The notes: generated by a model not told the origin, from the letters alone. Numbered from the stretch's first letter, positions 1-5,981 are shown. The stretch: 6,736 bases of DNA from an uncultured Prevotella sp. (GCA_900547085.1 URFI01000133.1:1-6736), one strand, 5' to 3'. A program made the numbers and translations.

Positions 1-299
1 CGGGTGAGCCAATAGTGCTCAAAAACAAGAATAATAGAGAATGGGGTAAGGTTTTGCAGAGGTCTCAAACTATCATTTTTCCCGATGCCCGTGTTATACA
101 CTTTGCCTTCATAAATAATATCCGCAGTTGGGTGGTGCCTTGAGGTTCTTGTCATATCCAACTTTATTATTTCACATGCAATGTTGTCTTGACTTGCAGA
201 GATATTTGTTTCTCTAACATATATCAAGATTGAATATACTGTAAGGAGCCCAACTCCTAAGTTTATCAGAAGGATCGTAGTTTTCCTAAACATAATCAT
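1..299 (-). CDS. Small membrane-anchored protein of unknown function (3' end outside the window)
   Basis: An open frame of 99 codons runs from an ATG at 299-297 to the left edge without a stop; a second in-frame ATG lies at 293-291 and could be the true start. The protein begins with a short basic segment (RKT, about residues 5-7), then one hydrophobic helix of about 20 residues (about 8-28). The rest is polar and predicted extracytoplasmic, including a segment reading ADIIYEGKVYNTGIGKND at about 62-79. This layout, one N-terminal helix followed by a small domain with a 'YxGKxY' strand, resembles many uncharacterised Bacteroidetes proteins, but I recognise no named family. It starts 4 bases after the stop of the YhcG-like remnant, so the two could share a transcript. 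The DNA is AT-rich, unlike the central operon. Existence of the frame is well supported; function is unknown. Confidence 0.6.
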   Translation of the reverse strand, partial: MIMFRKTTILLINLGVGLLTVYSILIYVRETNISASQDNIACEIIKLDMTRTSRHHPTADIIYEGKVYNTGIGKNDSLRPLQNLTPFSIILVFEHYWLT

Positions 300-303
300 T
301 AAT

Positions 304-510
304 TTACTTTCTATTGCATTTCAAACCCTTTTCTAATTCCTCAATAGTCGGCATGGAAGACTTGAAGTCTTTCGGGAAGAGTTTGGACAATTGATATTCT
401 GATATTCCCATTGGTTCCTTGTATGATTCTAAGGCGTATTTTGCCAACACATTATTTCTAAGATACGGCAATGGTGTCCCCAAGGAATCAGAAACAACAA
501 ACAGAAATCG
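304..510 (-). pseudogene. Truncated C-terminal remnant of a YhcG/DUF1016-type PDDEXK nuclease
   Basis: The frame between an in-frame stop at 513-511 and the stop at 306-304 holds 68 sense codons and no good start codon. From about base 456 to the end, the translation (NNVLAKYALESYKEPMGISE, then a LSKLFP segment and a SSMPTIEELEKGL ending) matches from memory the extreme C-terminus of YhcG/DUF1016 proteins. That end typically reads 'vaeYAL...kPiGvSeYeLt..lP...ksSLPTIEEIE'. The family is a PDDEXK-fold nuclease of about 340-380 residues, often found in restriction-modification or other accessory loci. Here the catalytic domain is absent. Codons before about 456 do not resemble the expected preceding segment, so a deletion or insertion breakpoint probably lies near 450-460. 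It is unlikely to make a working nuclease. An alternative is a small unrelated protein starting at a TTG or GTG codon. Confidence 0.6.
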
Positions 511-538
511 TCAACAGGTTGTTGACGTTTTTGTTTGT
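497..538. terminator. Long near-perfect hairpin, possible bidirectional terminator
   Basis: Bases 509-516 (CGTCAACA) pair with 520-527 (TGTTGACG) around a 3-base GGT loop. The stem continues outward with 504-507 against 528-531 (one G-T wobble) and 497-503 against 532-538, leaving only T508 bulged, for about 19 base pairs in total. On the plus strand the inner stem is followed by TTTTT, as in an intrinsic terminator; on the minus strand the downstream side is also T-rich. No plus-strand gene ends just before it, so it may be the terminator of a lost gene, or a repeat or mobile-element end, rather than an active terminator. The hairpin itself is directly visible; its role is inferred. Confidence 0.55.
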
Positions 539-666
539 AGTCTGAAACTTGCTGAATATCTGTATTATATGTATCGTTATATTTTTTATTTGTGGCATAA
601 ATATACTATTTTATCGTGATAAATCAATATTAGCAAAAGACTTTTTGAATGAGATGGCAACTATTT

Positions 667-688
667 AGGGAATTTCAGCTAATTCCCT
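667..688. repeat. Perfect 8-bp inverted repeat
   Basis: AGGGAATT (667-674) and AATTCCCT (681-688) form a perfect 8-base-pair stem with a 6-base loop. Neither side has a clear U-tract, so it does not look like an intrinsic terminator. It could be a protein-binding site or a chance palindrome in AT-rich DNA. Confidence 0.4.
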
Positions 689-923
689 GCAGTAGTTCGT
701 TAATTCTAATGTAATCAACAGACACTGCATCATGTGTGTGAAGACAGTCCATGATGATGAATTTTCTTGACAACACACCGCTTCATATTTCGCTTATTTC
801 AAAACAACATTGGTTGCTGGCGCAAATTCGCCCAAAATAGGCCGTATTCTTATTTGGTTGATTATTAATGCATTACGTCAGCATGGTGATAACATGTATC
901 CATCTTTCATGCGTTTTTACGCT

Positions 924-1003
924 AAAAGCATTGCTATTAGGGTGAAATATGCATGCTTTTGCGTGCTTAGACCATACAGATTGATGGTCAAAATGATGCT
1001 TTT
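924..1003. repeat. Cluster of AAAAGCAT inverted and direct copies with a nested hairpin
   Basis: AAAAGCAT occurs at 924-931, and its complement ATGCTTTT occurs at 953-960 and again at 996-1003. The first two copies can form an 8-base-pair stem with a 21-base loop. Between the second and third copies, GACCAT (970-975) and ATGGTC (984-989) form another 6-base-pair stem. Three copies of one octamer within 80 bases plus a nested hairpin suggest a structured non-coding element, but no known RNA family was recognised. Confidence 0.4.
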
Positions 1004-1164
1004 CATGATGTAAAAACAAAGATTTGAGGGTGAAAATCGTTTTTTCTTGCTGCGACAACTGCTTGTATGCACCTTCCGTGCCTATTGATTTTTTCCAGAA
1101 TGAAAGTAGGAAAGGGCCGTTTTAAGGCTGTTTTTTGGATAAAAAATTAAACAAATTTTGGCGT

Positions 1165-1192
1165 GCAAATGCGCTCGCTCGGGCAAATGCGC
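1165..1192. repeat. Tandem direct repeat of GCAAATGCGC
   Basis: The 10-base sequence GCAAATGCGC is present at 1165-1174 and again at 1183-1192, an 18-base period, separated by the GC-rich TCGCTCGG. Both copies lie just beyond the terminator of the minus-strand operon. The local GC content is sharply higher than in the DNA to the left. Role unknown. Confidence 0.45.
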
Positions 1193-1225
1193 GTGCGTTT
1201 TGTGAAGCTTGTAAAGAACGGTTAA

Positions 1226-1254
1226 AACGGGCAGATGCGATGACCTGCCCCGTT
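1226..1254 (-). terminator. Intrinsic terminator of the ABC exporter/sulfatase operon
   Basis: Read on the minus strand, AACGGGGCAG (1254-1245) pairs with CTGCCCGTT (1234-1226), with one G bulged, around a loop of about 10 bases. The descending arm ends in TTTT (1227-1224). The hairpin starts 28 bases after the stop codon of the preceding gene (TGA at 1284-1282), which is where a rho-independent terminator of this operon is expected. Confidence 0.65.
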
Positions 1255-1281
1255 AAACTACCGGCCGTGCGCCTGCGGAGG

Positions 1282-3255
1282 TCAGGGCATCAGCTGGTCG
1301 TTCTCCATCCTGTACATATATTGTTGGATGATGGCTTTCAGTTCTTGCTCCATCTTGTGCTGTTCCTTCACCTTCCCTTTCAGGTTGTGGCGCATCAGCA
1401 GGTCGTCCAACGCATAGATACCGCGCGTTTGTTGACCGTCGAACTGCAACACATAGCCATACTTACAATACTGATAGATGCCGTTGAGGTAGTTTACGGC
1501 GTAGGTTTCTGCGGCGGGAGTGGTCATCAAGTCGCAGCCGAACGACAAGAACGGCTTGTCGTAGCCCAACAGACTCAGTACGGTGGGCAGGATGTCTATT
1601 TGCTGCGCGATACCGTCGTGCATGCCCACTGGCACCTCTCCGCTGGGATCAAAGATGATGAGCGGTGCCGAAAATCCGCCGATGTCGGTCTGATACTGCG
1701 CATGGTCACTCAAGTTGGTGTGGTCGCTGGTCAGCACGAAGAGGGTGTTCTTGTACCACGGTTGCTGCTTGGCCGCTTCGAAAAACTTGCCGATGGCCAT
1801 GTCGGTATAGCGTATGCACTTGTGGATGGGCAACCCCTCTTCGGGATACACGTCCTTGTATTTTTCCGGAATGACGTAGGGCGTGTGGCTCGACACGGTG
1901 AAACAAGCCGTCATGAAGGGTTCTTTCATCTCGCCAATTTTCGCACACCAGTATTGCAGGAAAGGCTCATCCCAGATGCCCCAATGCCCATCAAAGTCGG
2001 CATCGCCGCCAAATCGGTGGTCGGCGGCATAGTCTTGTCGGCCATAGTACGCTTGGAAGCCCACCTTGTTGGCAAAAGCCAGGAATCCCATGCTGCCCCG
2101 GTTGGCACCGTGGAAGAATGCCGTGTGGTAGCCCTCGCGCGCCAACAGGCCGGCCATGCTGGTGTAATCGTTCATCGAGGCGTTGGTGAGCACGAACGGT
2201 TCTTTAAACATAGGAATGCCACAGAGCACGGATGGCATGCCGTCGATGCTCTTTCGTCCGTTGCAGAACGAGTATTTGTAGGTGGCACTTTGGCTGATAA
2301 GCTGGTCAACGTATGGGGTGTAGCCCTTGTATCGGCCGTTTTCGAGCTGTTGGTTGAAAGCTCCGATATACTCGCGGCCAAAACTTTCGACGATCAGCAC
2401 CACCACGTTCTTCTTTTGGAACGCATGCGTGGGCTTTGGACGGTGTATGGGCGTGAACACTTTGGCGGCAGCCTCGATGTTGGGATAGTAGGTGGGAACG
2501 TCGAAAACGTTCTTCCCGATGGTTCTGATCAATGAGAACGGCGTGTTGAGCACCAGCGCACACTCGGTTGGACGGCGCACGTATTGGTTGGCGTTGTTGA
2601 CGGTGATGGGGCGTATTCCCGACGCCAGGCCGCCCCGGCAAGCACCGATGATGAGGGGAGTGAGCAAGGCCAGCAGCACAAACTGGATGAGACCGAACTT
2701 CCATCGCTGCGTGGCGGTGGCGTAATGTGTGTGTACGGTGCGGGGCATGACGTAGAGTTTCCACAGCAGGGTGATGACTACGATGGCCAACAGCACGAGA
2801 TACCAGTGGCCCACAAACTCGCCCCAAAACACGTCGGCGAGGTTGTTTTCGTTGCGAAATTCGCTGAATACGCTCGTCGTGGTGCGCCGCAGGGTGTAAG
2901 GAAAGTACACCGAGTCGCACAAATTGATGATCAGCGTCAGCGCATTGATGACCACAAACACCCATTTGCACAGCAAATGATAACCTCTGCGCTCCTTGAT
3001 CCACAGCGGAAAGAGCATCAGCAGGATGTACAGGGCATTGGTGTAGGCGATGGCGGAGCGGTCGAAGATGTAGCCACCGTAGAACAATTCGGTCAGATGG
3101 GACGCCGACAGGTTGCCGGAGAAATAGCTGTAATTCTCGAAAAGGAATTCCACGCGGGCAATGAAGTATACCACGAATGCCATCAACAGGTTGAGGATCA
3201 TGGCACCGAAAGGCCCGAAAGAATTGTGTAGGAATGTAGCTTTAACTTGTTTCAT
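1282..3255 (-). CDS. LTA-synthase-like membrane sulfatase/phosphatase-fold transferase
   Basis: Predicted 657-residue inner-membrane enzyme of the alkaline phosphatase/sulfatase superfamily with lipoteichoic acid synthase (LtaS) architecture. About five N-terminal helices (about 15-36, 71-86, 97-113, 150-168, 187-204) precede an extracytoplasmic catalytic domain from about residue 280. Visible metal-site and active-site motifs are VVLIVESFG with Glu290, GRKSIDG with Ser336 as the likely nucleophile, SSHTPY with His457, and LTSDHTN with Asp511-His512. Family members move phosphoglycerol or phosphoethanolamine head groups from phospholipids to envelope acceptors. Gram-negative Bacteroidales lack LTA, so the acceptor here is unknown (lipid A, glycan or other lipid). 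I chose the ATG at 3255, 7 bases after the ABC gene's stop; an in-frame ATG at 3282 would add nine residues and overlap that gene by 20 bases. It is the second gene of the operon, followed by a terminator. The fold is certain; a true sulfatase is less likely because no C/S-x-P-x-R motif is seen. Confidence 0.88.
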   Translation of the reverse strand: MKQVKATFLHNSFGPFGAMILNLLMAFVVYFIARVEFLFENYSYFSGNLSASHLTELFYGGYIFDRSAIAYTNALYILLMLFPLWIKERRGYHLLCKWVFVVINALTLIINLCDSVYFPYTLRRTTTSVFSEFRNENNLADVFWGEFVGHWYLVLLAIVVITLLWKLYVMPRTVHTHYATATQRWKFGLIQFVLLALLTPLIIGACRGGLASGIRPITVNNANQYVRRPTECALVLNTPFSLIRTIGKNVFDVPTYYPNIEAAAKVFTPIHRPKPTHAFQKKNVVVLIVESFGREYIGAFNQQLENGRYKGYTPYVDQLISQSATYKYSFCNGRKSIDGMPSVLCGIPMFKEPFVLTNASMNDYTSMAGLLAREGYHTAFFHGANRGSMGFLAFANKVGFQAYYGRQDYAADHRFGGDADFDGHWGIWDEPFLQYWCAKIGEMKEPFMTACFTVSSHTPYVIPEKYKDVYPEEGLPIHKCIRYTDMAIGKFFEAAKQQPWYKNTLFVLTSDHTNLSDHAQYQTDIGGFSAPLIIFDPSGEVPVGMHDGIAQQIDILPTVLSLLGYDKPFLSFGCDLMTTPAAETYAVNYLNGIYQYCKYGYVLQFDGQQTRGIYALDDLLMRHNLKGKVKEQHKMEQELKAIIQQYMYRMENDQLMP

Positions 3256-3262
3256 CTTTGCG

Positions 3263-5095
3263 TTAAACCTCTTGCATGTCATGCAGTTTTTTGTAATAGC
3301 CCTCTTTGGCGATTAGTTCTTCGTGCGTACCTCGCTCCACGATGCGTCCTTCGTGCAGCACACAGATTTCGTCAGCGTGCTTGATGGTGGACAGACGGTG
3401 AGCGATGGCCACCGTGGTGCGGGTACTCATGAGCCGCTCCAGCGCATCTTGCACCAAGCGTTCGCTCTCGGTGTCGAGCGCACTGGTGGCCTCATCGAGT
3501 ATCAGGATGGGCGGATTTTTGAGGATGGCGCGGGCGATGGAGATACGCTGACGCTGTCCGCCGCTTAACTTGCTGCCCCGATCTCCGATGTTTGTGTCGA
3601 ATCCTTCCTCTGACTCCATGATGAATTCGTAAGCATTGGCGATACGAGCGGCCTGGTCTACCATTTCTTGTGTGGCGTGGTCAACGCCGAAGGTGATGTT
3701 GTTGAAGAACGTGTCGTTGAACAAAATGGCTTCTTGGTTGACGTTTCCAATGAGGTGTCGCAAGCTGCGTACGCCCAAGTCACGCACGTTGATGCCGTCG
3801 ATGAGCACCTCACCTTCCTGTACGTCATAGTAGCGTGGAATCAAGTCGACCAAGGTTGACTTGCCACTGCCGCTCTGTCCCACCAACGCCACGGTCTTTC
3901 CTTTGGGAATCATCAGGTTGATGTCGCGCAACACCCACTGTTCCGCATACCTGAACGATACGTGGCGGAACTCGATTTGATGTTCAAAGCTGTTGAGGTG
4001 AATCGGTTTTTCGGGTTCTTTAATGGCTACTTCGGCCATCAGTATCTTGTCTACCCGCTCGATGGATGCCAGTCCTTTCATGATGGCATAGCTCGCCTTT
4101 GACAGTTCTTTCAACGGGTTGATGATGCTGTAGAGCATCACGAGGTAATAAATGAACGTGGGGCCGCTGAGTACTTGCTCGTTCAAGACCAGCGTACCAC
4201 CAAACCATAACACGATGACAATCATCAGCGTGCCCAGAAACTCGCTCATGGGATGGGCCAATTGCTGCCGGATGGTGACCTTGAGGATACTGTCTCGGTA
4301 GTTGGAATTAATCTTGTCAAAGCGCGCATTCATCTTTTCTTCGGCCGAGAAGGCCTTGATGATACGCAGTCCGCCTAACGTTTCTTCCACCTGACTCATG
4401 GTGTCGCTCCACAAGTTTTGCGCCTTCACGCTGTTTTGTTTCAGCTTTCGTCCCACCAACCCCATGAACCAGCCAAAGAGAGGAACAAAGAGAATGGTGA
4501 ACAGGGTGAGCTGCCACGAGATGATGAGCAGCGTGGTGAAGTAGGCAATGACGAGGATGGGATTCTTGAACAGCATGTCCAGCGAGGCCATGATGGAGTT
4601 TTCTATCTCCTGAACGTCACCACTCATGCGAGCGATGATGTCGCCTTTGCGCTCTTCAGAGAAGAAGCCAAGCGACAGACTCGTAATCTTTTGGTAAAGT
4701 TGGTTGCGTATATCGCGCACCACACCCGTGCGGATGGGCATCACACTGGCTGAGGCGAGAAAGTAAGAACCTGTCTTGAGAAACGTCATGAAGGCAAAAA
4801 ACAAGCCGATAAACAGCAGGGTGGTGGTGGCTCCATAATGGTCAATCATCGTCTGTACATAGTAATTGGCATTGTTACTCAGTACGTCGGGCAGTTCATT
4901 CATGGACGAAGGCCATGGCATCTGCGTGGTTACGCGCTCCTGACCAATATTGAAAAGGATGTTGAGAATGGGGATGAGGGCTGCGAAAGAGAAAATGTTC
5001 AATACCGCAGACAATATGTTGAACAGTACGGAAAACCCTAAATAACGCTTGTAGGGTGCTACAAAGCGTCGCAAAACCTGTATGAATTCTTTCAT
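3263..5095 (-). CDS. MsbA-like ABC exporter (fused membrane and ATPase domains)
   Basis: A 610-residue half-transporter expected to work as a homodimer in the inner membrane. The N-terminal part (to about 345) holds a type I exporter membrane domain with about six helices (about 20-48, 90-115, 177-193, 196-215, 285-304, 312-330). The nucleotide-binding domain shows Walker A GQSGSGKST (406-414), Q-loop Gln454, the signature LSGGQ (510-514), Walker B LILDE with Asp534-Glu535, a D-loop SALD and H-loop His566, so ATP hydrolysis should be intact. Length and layout fit the MsbA/LmrA group that flips lipids, lipid A precursors or hydrophobic compounds; the substrate cannot be read from sequence. The start is the ATG at 5095. 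The frame stays open upstream to a TTG at 5173, but that lies inside the predicted -7 promoter box, so the extension is not believed. It is the first gene of a two-gene operon; its partner likely modifies envelope lipids. Confidence 0.93.
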   Translation of the reverse strand: MKEFIQVLRRFVAPYKRYLGFSVLFNILSAVLNIFSFAALIPILNILFNIGQERVTTQMPWPSSMNELPDVLSNNANYYVQTMIDHYGATTTLLFIGLFFAFMTFLKTGSYFLASASVMPIRTGVVRDIRNQLYQKITSLSLGFFSEERKGDIIARMSGDVQEIENSIMASLDMLFKNPILVIAYFTTLLIISWQLTLFTILFVPLFGWFMGLVGRKLKQNSVKAQNLWSDTMSQVEETLGGLRIIKAFSAEEKMNARFDKINSNYRDSILKVTIRQQLAHPMSEFLGTLMIVIVLWFGGTLVLNEQVLSGPTFIYYLVMLYSIINPLKELSKASYAIMKGLASIERVDKILMAEVAIKEPEKPIHLNSFEHQIEFRHVSFRYAEQWVLRDINLMIPKGKTVALVGQSGSGKSTLVDLIPRYYDVQEGEVLIDGINVRDLGVRSLRHLIGNVNQEAILFNDTFFNNITFGVDHATQEMVDQAARIANAYEFIMESEEGFDTNIGDRGSKLSGGQRQRISIARAILKNPPILILDEATSALDTESERLVQDALERLMSTRTTVAIAHRLSTIKHADEICVLHEGRIVERGTHEELIAKEGYYKKLHDMQEV

Positions 5096-5110
5096 GTAAT
5101 AACAGAATGA

Positions 5111-5144
5111 TGCGGAAAGCAGAAAGCCGCAACCTCTCTTTCCG
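5111..5144 (-). promoter_or_regulatory. Two mutually exclusive hairpins in the exporter leader
   Basis: TGCGG (5111-5115) can pair with CCGCA (5127-5131), or CGGAAAG (5113-5119) can pair with CTTTCCG (5138-5144); the two share bases and cannot form together. They lie 15 to 49 bases upstream of the ABC exporter start codon, inside the predicted 5' leader. This could be an attenuation or translation-control element, or chance. Confidence 0.25.
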
Positions 5145-5170
5145 AATGCTGGAACGTAGTTTATGCACTG

Positions 5171-5202
5171 CAAAGATAAACCAATTATTTAGAAATGACA
5201 AC
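5171..5202 (-). promoter_or_regulatory. Bacteroidetes-type promoter for the exporter operon
   Basis: On the minus strand, GTTG (5202-5199, three of four matches to the TTTG -33 box) is followed by 20 bases and then TATCTTTG (5178-5171), a perfect TAnnTTTG -7 box. Transcription would start near 5163-5166, giving a leader of about 70 bases before the ATG at 5095. Confidence 0.6.
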
Positions 5203-5269
5203 TTTGCCCTTATATTTTTGGTACACAGCAGCATGGCACACAACGTGTTGCCGGCAATCGTTTTCATTG

Positions 5270-5301
5270 TTTGTGCATGTCGTTTGGTTTGTTTATCTTT
5301 G
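5270..5301 (+). promoter_or_regulatory. Bacteroidetes-type promoter for the MaoC-like gene
   Basis: TTTG at 5270-5273, a 20-base spacer, then TATCTTTG at 5294-5301 match both boxes of the Bacteroidetes primary sigma consensus exactly. The start of transcription should be near 5306-5309, leaving a leader of about 85 bases before the ATG at 5394. The promoter is divergent from the exporter promoter, about 70 bases away. Confidence 0.7.
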
Positions 5302-5323
5302 TCGTCTGAACGAACAACAAGAA

Positions 5324-5360
5324 GCCTTTCGTGCCTCATTGATGGCAGATGATGAAAGGC
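5324..5360 (+). promoter_or_regulatory. Hairpin in the 5' leader of the MaoC-like gene
   Basis: GCCTTTC (5324-5330) and GAAAGGC (5354-5360) form a perfect 7-base-pair stem; inside it TGCC (5332-5335) can pair with GGCA (5344-5347). The structure sits in the predicted untranslated leader, ending 33 bases before the start codon. No known riboswitch was recognised; it may stabilise the mRNA, affect translation, or be incidental. Confidence 0.35.
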
Positions 5361-5393
5361 ATCCATAGGTATTGAATATCAAAAGAGACAAGT

Positions 5394-5858
5394 ATGAGTA
5401 AATTAGTAGTCAACTCTTACGACGAGTTTGCAACCTTTGAGGGCAAAGAATTGGGTGCATCCGACTGGTTACTGATTGACCAGGATCGTATTAATCTATT
5501 TGCTGACGCAACATTGGACCATCAATGGATTCACGTAGACGCTGACCGTGCCAAGAAAGAGAGTCCATATCAAAGCACCATCGCACATGGCTATCTGACG
5601 TTGTCACTGCTGCCATACCTCTGGTCACAGATTATCGAGGTGAACAACATCAAGATGTTGGTCAACTATGGCATGGACAAGATGCGCTTTGGACAGGCAG
5701 TTGTCACGGGAAGCAGGGTGCGCATGGTGACCAAGCTGCATGCCATCAGCAACCTACGAGGCATCTGCAAGACCGAAATCAACTTCAAAATAGAGATCGA
5801 AGGTCAGCGAAAACCGGCCTTGGAAGGCATCGCCACCTTCTTGTATTATTTCGAATAA
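5394..5858 (+). CDS. MaoC/NodN-like (R)-specific enoyl hydratase family protein
   Basis: A 154-residue soluble protein with a single hot-dog fold, the normal length for NodN-like MaoC dehydratases. The N-terminal strand and SDWLLIDQDRINLFADAT (23-40) lead into the catalytic loop, with Asp42 and His47 at the five-residue spacing of the (R)-hydratase Asp/His pair. They are followed by ESPYQSTIAHGYLTLSLLP (56-74) and NYGMDKMRF (91-99), both family hallmarks. Members add water to or remove it from enoyl thioesters, (R)-3-hydroxyacyl-CoA or ACP, in fatty-acid-type metabolism; the real substrate here is unknown. Most relatives have Gly before the catalytic Asp (TGDHQWIH), while this one has Leu41. 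The start ATG follows the purine-rich AAAGAGACAAG, with no strong Shine-Dalgarno, as is usual in Bacteroidetes. It has its own promoter and is the first plus-strand gene; a pseudouridine synthase gene follows after 123 bases. Confidence 0.9.
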   Translation: MSKLVVNSYDEFATFEGKELGASDWLLIDQDRINLFADATLDHQWIHVDADRAKKESPYQSTIAHGYLTLSLLPYLWSQIIEVNNIKMLVNYGMDKMRFGQAVVTGSRVRMVTKLHAISNLRGICKTEINFKIEIEGQRKPALEGIATFLYYFE

Positions 5859-5981
5859 CGTGCCATAATCAGGCTTGTGCGCCGTTGAGAGCGTGGCGAA
5901 TGCCTGCTCTTCTCTTCCCTTTATTGGGAGCGTAGCGTGTATCATGCTTGCCCCTTAGCACATGTTTCCAAATGAAGTAGT
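5859..5981. other. Spacer between the MaoC-like gene and the pseudouridine synthase gene
   Basis: The 123-base gap shows no convincing intrinsic terminator and no good match to the TTTG/TAnnTTTG promoter pattern. Only a weak 5-base-pair stem (TTCCC/GGGAG near 5917-5932) and a repeated GAGCGTRGCG sequence are visible. The downstream gene may be read by transcription from the MaoC promoter or from a promoter I cannot recognise. Confidence 0.4.

Larger units (their letters stand above)
539..1225. other. AT-rich region without a convincing gene
   Basis: Apart from the repeats listed separately, I see no reading frame here with protein-like composition, no tRNA or rRNA, and no recognisable transposase remnant. 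Short open frames (for example at 810-1013 on the plus strand and 873-1058 on the minus strand) overlap each other, lack known motifs and are rich in His, Phe and Lys, as translated AT-rich spacer often is. The stretch contains several small palindromes (667-688, 924-960, 970-989) and may be decayed accessory DNA or a dispersed non-coding element. Confidence 0.6.

Noticed and set aside
419..619. 66-codon plus-strand open frame
   Set aside because: It runs antisense across the nuclease remnant and through the large hairpin, and has no protein-like features.
810..1058. Small overlapping open frames on both strands
   Set aside because: No recognisable motif, His/Phe-rich translation, overlapping each other and made of repeat-containing AT-rich spacer; better described as a non-coding element.
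1114..1137. Possible plus-strand terminator (GGCC/GGCT stem followed by TTTTTT)
   Set aside because: The stem is only four pairs including a G-T wobble, and no plus-strand gene precedes it.
1135..2535. 466-codon open frame on the plus strand
   Set aside because: It lies almost wholly antisense to the transferase gene, whose conserved motifs are unmistakable. Its translation is rich in Val, His, Leu and Gln with no domain, and it starts in spacer; it is a mirror of the real gene's codon bias.
2306..3231. Open frames of 232 codons (minus) and 215 codons (plus)
   Set aside because: Both overlap the N-terminal half of the transferase gene in other frames, have low-complexity His/Arg/Gln-rich translations and no motifs.
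5096..5173. 26-residue N-terminal extension of the ABC exporter from a TTG codon
   Set aside because: The TTG lies inside the predicted -7 promoter box, the added residues look unlike an exporter N-terminus, and the ATG at 5095 gives the normal family start.
5213..5220. Additional -7-like box TATTTTTG on the plus strand
   Set aside because: No adequate TTTG box lies 19-21 bases upstream, and the 5270-5301 promoter fits much better.
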